In this document: positions 1 through 9,100 of the stretch, one piece after another
Position numbering within the stretch: position 1 is the stretch's first letter
Layout of the letters: each line of letters starts with the position of its first letter
Assembly: GCA_964385995.1 (NCBI GenBank)
Contig: CAYLRF010000047.1
Location: 1-11,370, forward strand
Source: CAYLRF01 sp964385995
Lineage (GTDB): Bacteria > Bacillota > Clostridia > Lachnospirales > Lachnospiraceae
Reading direction: 5' to 3'
DNA length: 11,370 nt
The notes under the pieces: generated by a model
The model's input: only the letters and a program-made list of their open reading frames with translations
Told to the model about the DNA's origin: nothing
Database searches by the model: none
Program-made: the position numbers and the translations under genes

Positions 1-60
1 AGGTTAGTAGTCGGAAAGTGCACGAAGTTACAGTTACAAAAGAAAGGCAGGTTAAAGAGG

Positions 61-1461
61 ATGAAGGAGAGATTTAAGAAGGCGGTTAAACCGGTGATGT
101 TAGCCATGCTTGTCATCGCGGCGGTACTGGCGCTATGCGCGTGCGGCGGGAAGAAAGACAGCGGCAAGTCAAGCGACGGCTCGGGCGGAGGTAAGACTAC
201 GAGCAAAGGTGACGGCAAAAAGACGGAAATAGTCGTATGGCACCTGTATGATGCCCAGACGAGCGCTACCTTACAGGGAATCGTGGACGATTTTAACGAG
301 AGCCAGTCGAAATACTCCGTAACGCTCCTCCAGCAGGGCGACGCGGTGCAGATCAGACAGAAAATGGCGACGCTTGATCAGGACGAGTACCCCGCCATCT
401 TCTGCGGCACACCTTCGGCCACCTGCTACTATGAGAGCCTAAGCTACGTGAAGCCGATTCAGGATTTTATAGATAAGGACGACGACAAGTGGTCGGACGC
501 CATTTTCACAAACGTGAAAGCCGCTTACTCGAACCTTTCGGGCAGGATGATAGGCGCGCCGCTCGGAGTAAGCTGCGGCGGCTATTATGTGAATCTGGAC
601 ATGTTAAAATCCGCCGGCATTGACCCCGCGAGCCTTACCTCGATGGAGAAAATCATAAACGCGGCCATCAAGGTGACGCAGAGCGGAGCAGCGAAGTCGG
701 GAATTAACTTCGGTATCAAGGGCGTGGACCTCGCGGACATCATGTCGCTGCAGGGCATAGATCTTATCGACGCGGGCAACGGCGCGTCCGGCAAGGTATC
801 GAAGTCCCTGTTAAATGAGGGAGCGACCAAAGCGGCCGTGACGAAATACCTGAGTCTGGTGGCCGAGGCGGTGAAAGAGAACGCCGGCGTGGTATACGGC
901 TCGGACGGACTTTCTTCATTTTATAACGGCAGCCTCGCGTTCTGCGTGGGCACGAACTCGAACATGGTGCATATAGTGGATAACACGCCTGATTTCAAAT
1001 GGGACTTCATCCCGTTCCCGGGACTTGACGACAACGCGAAATACAAAGGCTGCGCGCTCACGGAGGGCACGGGTCTTTATATCACAAATTCCGGCGACGA
1101 GACAGCCATGCAGGGCGCGTATGAATTTATCAAATTCGTCGCGAAGCCGAACAATCAGGCGGTATGGGCGAAGAAGCTCGGATACGTGCCTTATACGGAC
1201 GACGGTATGAAAGAACAGCTTTTCGTGGATTTCGCGAATGACACCTGCCCGTCGCTTCTCACCCTTCCCGAGAAGATGAAAGCGGCCCCGGCTGAGCTTC
1301 GTCTGCCGTACACCTTCGCGTGGGATAATATACTGGACGCGAACAACACACTGCTTGATAACGTGACTCATCATCCGAACAATGACATCGGAGACTACAT
1401 CGAACAGGCGGCGGCGACTCTGGACGACGCCATAGCCGTGGCGGCTTTGAGATACAAATAG
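61..1461 (+). CDS. ABC transporter solute-binding lipoprotein (family 1, UgpB/sugar-like)
   Basis: The 466-residue product starts with a lipoprotein signal peptide: basic residues 2-10, a hydrophobic stretch at about 11-25, and lipobox L25-C-A-C28, so C28 is the probable lipidated residue. A Gly/Ser/Lys/Asp linker runs to about residue 56. The rest has the look of a type-1 extracellular solute-binding protein: an opening strand IVVWHLYD, a central GAPLGVSCGGYYVNLDMLKSAGIDP block, and a C-terminal block with FIKFVAKPNNQAVWAKKLGYVPYTDDG. That C-terminal block matches the UgpB/MalE-like pattern in which a helix is followed by 'xGYxPxxxxG'. Family knowledge says such proteins capture a sugar or glycerophosphodiester outside the membrane for an ABC importer. 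The ligand cannot be read from sequence. An AGGCAGG sequence at 45-51 lies 9 nt before the ATG. No permease or ATPase gene follows, so this may be an orphan binding protein or the last gene of an operon that begins left of the window. Confidence 0.9.
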   Translation: MKERFKKAVKPVMLAMLVIAAVLALCACGGKKDSGKSSDGSGGGKTTSKGDGKKTEIVVWHLYDAQTSATLQGIVDDFNESQSKYSVTLLQQGDAVQIRQKMATLDQDEYPAIFCGTPSATCYYESLSYVKPIQDFIDKDDDKWSDAIFTNVKAAYSNLSGRMIGAPLGVSCGGYYVNLDMLKSAGIDPASLTSMEKIINAAIKVTQSGAAKSGINFGIKGVDLADIMSLQGIDLIDAGNGASGKVSKSLLNEGATKAAVTKYLSLVAEAVKENAGVVYGSDGLSSFYNGSLAFCVGTNSNMVHIVDNTPDFKWDFIPFPGLDDNAKYKGCALTEGTGLYITNSGDETAMQGAYEFIKFVAKPNNQAVWAKKLGYVPYTDDGMKEQLFVDFANDTCPSLLTLPEKMKAAPAELRLPYTFAWDNILDANNTLLDNVTHHPNNDIGDYIEQAAATLDDAIAVAALRYK

Positions 1462-1462
1462 C

Positions 1463-1606
1463 AGTCGACTCACGAAACAGCCGGCACACGTAACGGTCGG
1501 CTCACAGCACAGCCGGCACACGTAACGGTCAGCTCATGTAGCAGCCGGCTCACGAATCAGCGGAATCACGAGACAGTCGGCTCGCGAGACAGCCGATTCT
1601 CGTGAC
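1463..1606. repeat. Intergenic tandem array, nine 16-bp units
   Basis: The array begins 2 bp after the stop of the solute-binding gene. It divides with no indels into nine 16-bp units starting at 1463, 1479, 1495, 1511, 1527, 1543, 1559, 1575 and 1591. The approximate consensus is AGYCGGCTCACGARAC. Units 2 and 4 are identical, and a 22-nt stretch is repeated exactly at 1477-1498 and 1509-1530, showing that a two-unit block was also duplicated. Stop codons prevent any plausible coding reading. Function is unknown; slippage-generated satellite, protein-binding array or RNA structure are all possible. Confidence 0.85.
1582..1605 (+). other. Weak hairpin at the end of the 16-bp array
   Basis: The arms at 1582-1589 and 1598-1605 can form 8 pairs (one G.U) around an 8-nt loop. 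A short T run (1614-1617) follows 8 nt later, just before a TTTTAAAA palindrome. This could weakly terminate or stabilise the upstream transcript, but the T run is too short and too far away to call it a terminator. I see no convincing promoter elsewhere in 1607-1690. That stretch does hold a 10-nt direct repeat, ACTTCGGGAT, at 1621-1630 and 1657-1666, and a small GTTCC-TT-GGAAC dyad at 1645-1656. Confidence 0.25.
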
Positions 1607-1688
1607 GGCAGGGTTTTAAAACTTCGGGATCCGTGAAATGTACGGTTCCTTGGAACACTTCGGGATGTGTGCGAACACGTCGGAAAAG

Positions 1689-1694
1689 AGGAGG
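1689..1694 (+). promoter_or_regulatory. Shine-Dalgarno AGGAGG deciding the start of the MBL-like gene
   Basis: A perfect AGGAGG lies 2 nt before the in-frame ATG at 1697 and 11 nt before the ATG at 1706. The open frame also allows a GTG at 1667, but that lies upstream of the site. The 1697 start is too close for initiation, so 1706 is preferred. It also gives a normal lipoprotein signal peptide. Confidence 0.7.
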
Positions 1695-1705
1695 AAATGG
1701 GCCAG

Positions 1706-3081
1706 ATGAAAGATAAGAAAGATAAGGAGCGTCCGGGCAAGAACCGCGCCGCGCGGGGCAGGTCGCTTACCGTCAGGATCATGGCGATGACTCTTTGCGC
1801 GCTTTTGATGCTTACGGGCTGCGGAAAGTCCGGTAAGAGCGCTTCTTCGGACGGCGGTTCGGGAAGCGAAAGTACATCGTCCGGCGGCTCGTCGGGCAAG
1901 AATAAGGATAAGAGCAAAGGCGACAGCGCGAAGGGAGACTCGGAAGCCGGGGGAGAGACGGCCGCGGACACAGAGGAAGAAAAGAAAGACAAAGTCCCCT
2001 ACGCGGCGGCGGTGGCGGACCCGGCCGCGTCAGCGGGAAAGCTCGCCGTGTATTTCATAAAGGCCGATTTGGCGAATAAGAATTTCACGAACAATANNNN
2101 NNNNNNNNNNNNNNNNNNNNNNNNNNNNNNNNNNNNNNNNNNNNNNNNNNNNNNNNNNNNNNNNNNNNNNNNNNNNNNNNNNNNNNNNNNNNNNNNCTCG
2201 CCGTGTATTTCATAAAGGCCGATTTGGCGAATAAGAATTTCACGAACAATAACCCCGGAATCGACATGACGGGCGGGGAGTGCACTCTGGTGGTGGCTCC
2301 CGACGGCGCGACGATGATGATCGACTTTTCAAACGGCTCGGGAAACGTCGCCGACGCGGTGAGGCTGATGAAAAACCTCGGCATAACAAGGCTCGATTAT
2401 GCCGTGCTCACAGGTCCGAACGCCGAGAGAACAGGCGGCGTAAACGCGGTGATGGCGGCGGTGGAGGTGGCGCAGTTTATCACTGTTCCGACCGCGCAGC
2501 TGAAGGACAACTTCTTCTATGAGAAATTCATGACGGCCGCGAACTCGAAGAAGGTCCCCGTACGAAGCGTGACCGAGGGACAGAGCTTCAAACTGGGCGG
2601 TCAGGTGACTGTGAGCGTCTTTAACCCCGCCGCCGACTACGATAAATGGTCGAATGACGCCGGCCAGAGAAACGGCTCTCTCTTACTGAAACTCACCTAC
2701 GGAAATTCCAGCTACCTCATCGGGGGAAGCCTTCTCGCGGACGCCGAGGAAAGGCTCATGACGAAGTACGGCGAGGCTCTTCGGGCCGACGTGGTGAAGA
2801 TGTGCGTCACGGGCAACGGCAGTAAGGACGAGAAGCTGAAAGACTGGGCGACCCTTCTCTCGCCGAAGATAGCGGTAGGCGAGGGGAGCCTGGGCGCGTC
2901 GGAACTTGCGATGGGACGCTACGCCATAGTCTCTCAGGTGGCGCTTCACACGGCGCTTGACGGCATATGCCGCGTGAGCACGGCGGGAGACGGCACCTAC
3001 GACGTGCAGGTGGAAAAAGAAAGGAAAAACAACGCCTATCCGGAGCTTTCTACCGAGAAGGGGCACATGGTTATCAATTAG
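1706..3081 (+). CDS. Lipoprotein with degenerate ComEC/Rec2-type metallo-beta-lactamase-like domain (split by assembly gap)
   Basis: The gene reads 1706-2096, breaks at an N-run, and resumes in the same protein at 2252; 2197-2251 repeats the 55 bases before the gap. Joining 2096 to 2252 gives 1221 nt, a clean frame of 406 residues plus stop. The N-terminus is a lipoprotein signal with lipobox L36-T-G-C39, then a roughly 55-residue Ser/Gly/Lys/Glu linker. The rest follows the order of the ComEC C-terminal MBL domain: strand KLAVYFIKAD, 'VVAPDGATMMIDFSNG' (like PDGxxxLIDxG), 'VRLMKNLGITRLDYAVLTG' (like YLKxxGIxxLDxxxLTH), then 'YLIGGSLLADAEERLM' and 'ADVVKMCVTGNGSK'. Every metal-ligand motif is altered: THxDxDHxGG reads TGPNAERTGG (2410-2439), the GD aspartate reads GGS (2722-2730), and HHGS reads TGNGS (2809-2823). 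It is probably an extracytoplasmic pseudoenzyme. The next gene starts 21 bp downstream, implying cotranscription. The family call is by motif order only. Confidence 0.75.
2042..2096 (+). repeat. Left copy of 55-bp overlap flanking the assembly gap
   Basis: These 55 bases are identical to 2197-2251. They end exactly where the N-run starts, and the other copy begins exactly where it ends. That is the signature of two contigs sharing an unmerged overlap, not of a biological repeat. Confidence 0.9.
2097..2196. other. Assembly gap of exactly 100 Ns, probably of true length zero or negative
   Basis: The run is exactly 100 Ns, a conventional filler for a gap of unknown size. Because the flanking 55 bases are identical and the frame is restored when they are overlapped, the real sequence probably lacks both the Ns and one copy. 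Confidence 0.9.
2197..2251 (+). repeat. Right copy of 55-bp overlap flanking the assembly gap
   Basis: Identical to 2042-2096. The in-frame GTG at 2203 inside it looks like a start for a shorter protein, but it encodes the V of KLAVYFIK in the joined gene and has no ribosome binding site, so it is not a true start. Confidence 0.9.
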
Positions 3082-3087
3082 GCGAAC

Positions 3088-3094
3088 AGGGAGG
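3088..3094 (+). promoter_or_regulatory. Shine-Dalgarno AGGGAGG deciding the start of the giant beta-helix gene
   Basis: AGGGAGG lies 8 nt before the ATG at 3103 and 5 nt before an in-frame GTG at 3100. Spacing and codon type favour the ATG. The whole site sits in the 21-bp gap behind the preceding stop codon, with no room for a separate promoter. Confidence 0.8.
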
Positions 3095-3102
3095 AATAAG
3101 TG

Positions 3103-6100
3103 ATGGAAGACAATCTTCAGGAAACAGGTCAGGAGAAGAAGAAGCGTAAAGCGGTTCTTATCATCATCCTCGCGGCGGTTCTCATAGTCGCGGCCGCGTT
3201 CGGTGTCTTGTACGCCACGGGCGCGCTGGGCGGCGGATCAAAAGAAGTCGTCGAAAAGGACGGTGACGGGAAAGATAAGCAAAAAGAGGACGCCGCGAAG
3301 CAGGAGGCGAAAAACAAAGCCGACGCGGCGGGGGTAACCGACGAGGCGACCCTAAGGCGTCTTCTCGCGGCGGAGGGCGAACTTGATATCGTGGTGGCAA
3401 ACGATATCGAGATAACGGGCGTCATGCCCGTAAACGGACAAAAGACCCTCTCCGGGAATGTGACCCTCCGGGGCGTCTACGACATGAAGTACGACGACGA
3501 GCCCGCCATCATGTCGGTTACGAAGAATTCTTCCCTTACGGTGCGCGGCGTGAATCTGGACGGGGACAATGCCGCCGACGGCATATATGTGGCCCGCAGG
3601 GCGTCTCTTACCTATCAGGACGGCGCGGTTACAAATATCGGCCTGTACGCCGTCCGCACGGAGAGCGATACCAAGCTTACGAATATGCGTATCGCGCAGG
3701 TAGGCGAGTCGGCGCTCTACGTGCTTGAGGACGGCGAGGCCGTGATAGAGGGCGGTACCTTCGAGGACAGCAACTATCAGGTGCTTATCGATAAGGGCGG
3801 ACACTGCGTGATAAACGGAGAGCCGGTGTTTGACGGCGCCACCACCTCGAATCTTTGCAACTGGGGCGTGGTCGAGATCTACGGCGGCTCATTTAAAAAC
3901 TCCGCGGGAAACGGCATCACGAACCGCGGCAAGCTCACGATGGATTATCGCGGAAGCAGAAGAGGCGGGATGATAGAAGTCTATAACTGCCTTGACAGAG
4001 GCATCTTCTCGCCCGCCAATTTCGGCTGCACATACAGGGACGTATATGTCCACAGAACCAGAAATTACGCCATCAATCATAACGGCTCCGGAGCCACGAT
4101 ACACATGAGCAACTGCGTGATAGACGGCGAAAATGTATTTAAAGGTCTGTTATTTATCGTCAGAGGCGAGGGCGATATAAAGGATGTCACGATAAGAAAC
4201 GGCACGACCGGCATGATCGTGGAAAATAAGGCGAAGGTCACTCTTTCCGACATGCGCTTCGAGAACATAAAGGGAGACTACGCCCTGCGACTGGACGACT
4301 CGAACGTGACAGCATCTCACCTTACTTTTAAAAATCTCGGCGACATGAGCAACACGAAGGCCGTGGTGGTAACCAGCGGTCAGTGGTACGAGGGATATAA
4401 GGAGATACCGACTCACGTGGTCTTAAACGACGTCACTGTGGACGACGGCGCGTTTAAAGGCCTTCATGTCGCGGGCAAATACTGCGAAGTCGAGGTCAAA
4501 AACAGCAAAATCGGGAACATGCAGGAGTTCGCCCTTCTCTGCGAGAACGACGCGAAGACGACACTTACGAACGTGAAGATGACAGGCGGCGCGGCGAAAA
4601 ACGATCATACTCTGAAGATCCTAAACAGAGGACAGGTCGTCATGGACAAAGGCACCGTCGTCACGGGCTCCAAGGCTCCGGTGCAAAACGGCGGCGGCAC
4701 CCTTATCATGAATGACGGCAGCTATATAAGGGATAATACCTGCGCTCATGTCATCGACATAAACGGACCGTCACTCGCGCCGTATAAGGGAGCCATCGGG
4801 CGCTTCGTGATGAACGGCGGCGCCGTCACGGACAACACGATCACGGGCGGGGGCAATAACATCCGCGTGAACACCGGCAATATCATGGAGATGCACGGCG
4901 GCGAAATCGCGTACAACGAGGGCTCGAGGTCTGGCGGAGCCGTGACAGTATCGGCGACGAGCACATTTATCATGGACGGCGGCTCCATACATGATAATAA
5001 GGCCTTGAATTCCGCCGGCGCCGTATGGACGGCGGGAGACGTGTATCTGCGGTCGGGATCCAAAGGATCGGCGCCCGAGATTTACAACAACCACGCGGGA
5101 TCCTTCGGCGGAGCCATGAATCTGGAGCGGGAAACGGTCAATAAGAAGGTAGTCTCCGGCAGACTCTTCATGTCCGCGGGCGTGATCAGGGACAATTCCT
5201 GCGTCAGAAGCGGCGGCGCCATGGTTATAAGTCAGCCGCAGTGCCGGGCGGAGTTTAGCGGCGGCGAGATAAACGACAACGATGCCGCTGAGTACGGCGA
5301 CGGCATCTGGCTTCAGGGAAACGCCGTGATAGACGGTTCCTTCCACATGAGAAATAACGACATCTGCATAAATATGAACACTGCCGTCGGAAGCGGCGTC
5401 ATAGTAAAGGGCACCAGGCCCGGCAGTCACAGCGCGAGCGACCCGCTTCGCGTGTCGGTTCCGAGAACTGCCGACGGGAAAGGCAAGATAGCGGTTACCT
5501 GTGACAATGCTTATGCTGCAGGGTGGGTACAAGGTGCGATCGCCTCACCGTATAAGGGATATACGATCGACGTAAACAGTAAGGAAAATAAGACCCTGAT
5601 ATTCGACGACTACTACGATCCCGCTGAGGATATGCAGGACATGAGTGATGCCGAAGAGGTGGATGTCTCCGACTTTTGGCGGCTGAAAGAGGAAGTCGAA
5701 AGTACCGAGGATAAGAAGGTCATAAACGTAACCGTCTCTGACATCGAGTTCGAGGACACCGTATACGTGCCGTCGGGAGCGATAGTGAAGGTAAATACCG
5801 AGGGAGGAAATGAGACCTTCTCACGGGCGGACGGATTTACGAAGTCGTTCTTCGATGTATCGTACGGCACGGGACTCATACTGGGAGATGAGGGTGACGA
5901 CGCGATAAGCGGCACGGGCCTTATCATAGACGCTTCTTCCGACGCGGCGGTATCCGCGCCTGTCATCACAGGTAAGAAGGGCACGGTGACCGAGCTGAAC
6001 GGCGTCACGCTTAAGAACGCGAACTCGTCCGTACACGGAAGCGGCGTACAGACGTTTGGCGACTTACAGGTAAATGCCTGCAAGTTCGAGAACAATCAGA

Positions 6101-9100
6101 TCACATCCAAGTCCGCGAACGGCTCCGCCATAGCCATCTTAGGAGACGCGGGTAGCGCGACGATAAAAGATACGCTCTTTAGGGGAAATACGAGCGCGAC
6201 AAACTGCGGCGGAGCGCTCTTTAACGAAGCGGGTAAGATAAAGGTAAATAACAGCGCCTTCGTAGACAATACCTCGCTTCACGAGGGCGGCGCGTTCTAT
6301 CAGAATAATAAGGGAGACACCACCTTCACAGAGTGCGTGTTCAGGACCAATAAGGCAAGCTCGAATGCCGGCACCGGCGGCGGCGCTATCTGGGTAAGAG
6401 GCGGCGGAAAGCTTTACGTGACGGACTGCGCGTTTGACGAGAACGTGGACGTAAAGGACGGCGTCGGCGGCGGAGCGATAGGCGTACAGGGCGCGGGGAC
6501 CACGGCTGAGATCAAGGCCACGAACGTATCTGTCACGCGAAAGAATAAGAAGACTTCCCTGACCCGCGCGGCGGCGGATCCGAAGACCATCAGTGCGGCC
6601 GGCGTGGAAGGCGAGGTAAGCTTTAAGGAAAACAAAGTTAATAATAAATTCGGCGGCGCGATAGCGGCGGTGGATGAAGCCACGGTCGAAGTGACGGGAT
6701 ATACCTTTAAGTCGCATACCGACGCCCATCACGGCGGAGCCATATATAACGGAAGCAGCAACAACACTAAGGGAGCGACTCTGAAGCTTACGAACTGTTA
6801 CTTCACCGAAAACAGCGCGGATGACAGCGGCGCCGCGGTTTATCAAAATATCGCGACGGCGGCCACGACGATCACGGGCTGTGAGTTTGAGAAAAACGGT
6901 GACGGATACGTACAAAGCAGCGGCGGTACTAAAACCACGAATTACGGCGGGGCTGTATGCGCGCCCAAGGGTACGGTCACGGCACAAAACACCGTGTTCA
7001 CGGACAATAAGGCCGGAAGCGGCGGCGCGGCGCTGTTCTGGCCGCAGGACGCGAACGCGAAGTATACGATAGACGGCTGCACCTTTACGAATAATGAGGC
7101 GACCACCGGACAGGGCGGAGCCGTAAGCGCCGGTAGTAGGGGGATGCGGATAACCGTAAACTTTACCGGGAAGAACGTGTTTGAGAGCAATGAGGCCGCG
7201 GGAGCCGGCAGCGCGATAAACGGCGACGGCGTGGATCTGATTTTCGAAGGCGCCGAGGGAAGCGCCTTTACGAACAATACCATCACGGGCGAAAACCACA
7301 CGGGCGGCGCGATAAGGATGGCGCGAAGCGGCGACGCGGGAAGCCTTACGATATCAGGCTATACCTTCGAGGGCAACACGTCGGAAGAATACGGCGGCGC
7401 GATATGGACCAATGCCGACACCGAAATCTCGGACTGCACGTTTACATCGAACACGACCGGGACCGGAGCGAATATGAAAAACGGCGGCGCAATCGCGGCG
7501 ATGGAAGAAGGTCACCGTACGGTAAAGATAACCGACTCCGTATTTAAGACGAACTCAACCGCAAATAACTGCGGAGGCGCGCTCTTTAACGAGGGGAATA
7601 CGCTAACGGTGGAGCGGTGCTTGTTTGACGGCAACACTTCAAAACATCAGGCCGGCGCGTTCTACCAGAACAAGGCGACCGGAGAAGCGACCTTCACCGA
7701 GTGCATTTTCACGGGGAATGAGTCGAGCTCTAATCTGGGCAACGGCGGAGGCGCCATTTGGATAGGCGGCGGTAAGCTTCACGTGACTGACTGCGCGTTT
7801 GACGGGAATAAGGACGTGAAGGACGGAAACGGCGGAGGCGCCATCGGAGTGGAAAACAGCACGGCTGACATCACCGCCACGGGCAAGGAGCAGGTAACCG
7901 CGTGTGAGGTGACGAAGGCTGTAAGCTTTACGAATAATACGGCGCCGAAGGAATCAGGATACATGGGCGGCGCGATAGTGGCGATGGGAACGTCCACCGT
8001 GAGCGTAACGGGATATACCTTTACGCAAAACAGCGCGAACATGGGCGGCGCAGTAGGCGTTAAGACCGGCGCGACCGTAAACATAACAGGATGTACATTT
8101 AATGAAAACGAGTTAAACAGAGCAAATCCTAACGCGGGATTCGGAGGCGCCGTATATTTGGATGATAAGGCGGGATCTAACGCGACGATCACAAGCAGTG
8201 AGTTTACGGGAAATATAGCGTATCACGGCGGAGCCATCTACAACAAGGCGAAGCTTACGGTGACGGAATGCACCTTTACCGGGAACAACGCGACCACCAG
8301 CGGCGGAGCGGTTTATCAGGATGTGGCGACGGCGTCTACGACGATATCCGGAAGTACCTTTACGAACAACGGATATGAGGGCGCAGCCGACGCCCCGACA
8401 AGTGTTTCCCAGCACGGCGGCGCGGTATGCTCGAATCACGGAGCATTCACCGTAAAAGATACCACGTTTACCGGAAACAAATGCCAACACGGCGGCGCGG
8501 CGCTCTTCTGGCCGTCGGACGCGAACTCGAATGCCACATACAGGATAGAGGGCTGTACCTTTGACGGCAACGCAGCCACGATCTCCGATGGCGGAGCCAT
8601 ACATGTGGGATATACAGACGGTTCACTTCAGGCGACCATAGAGTTTGCCGGCAAGAACGTGTTCGAGAACAATACGGCCAAATCTCAGGGCGGCGCGATA
8701 AACGGTCAGAACGCTGTACTTAATTTCGGCGGCACGGCGGAGTTTAAAAATAACACGGCCGCGACTAAAGGCGGCGCGATAAATATCACCGGCAATTCGC
8801 AGCTCACCTTAAGCGGAGAAAGCAACGTATTTGCAAACAACACGGCAACCGGGGACAACGGCGGAGCGATAAACAGCGAGAACGCCACGGTGACGCTGAA
8901 AGGCGCGGGAAGTACCTTTACGGGAAATAAGGCTGTGGCCGAGAAGAAAAACGGCGGAGCGATTCGCATTACGGGAACCGGCAAGCTCACCGTATCGGGA
9001 TACACGTTTACGGAGAATAAGTCAGGCATAGCGGGCGGCGCGATATATTCCGAGACGGATACGGATATTACGGACAGCAAATTTACGGGTAACGTTTCCG

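Noticed and set aside
916..1521. - strand 201-codon frame opposite the solute-binding gene
   Set aside because: It is antisense to a well-supported lipoprotein gene, Arg/Val/His rich, and starts inside the 16-bp array without a ribosome binding site.
1463..1606. 16-bp array considered as a CRISPR
   Set aside because: The units are contiguous, with no unique spacers, and repeats are far shorter than CRISPR repeats. No cas gene is present.
2203..3081. Separate 292-residue gene starting after the N-run
   Set aside because: Its GTG start lies in the duplicated contig end and lacks a ribosome binding site. It is the remainder of the gene begun at 1706.
6139..7299. Long - strand frame (386 codons) opposite the giant gene
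   Set aside because: It is a shadow of the GC-rich, repetitive + strand codons. The Arg/Ala/Val-rich product has no start signal, and similar shadows occur opposite other repeats.
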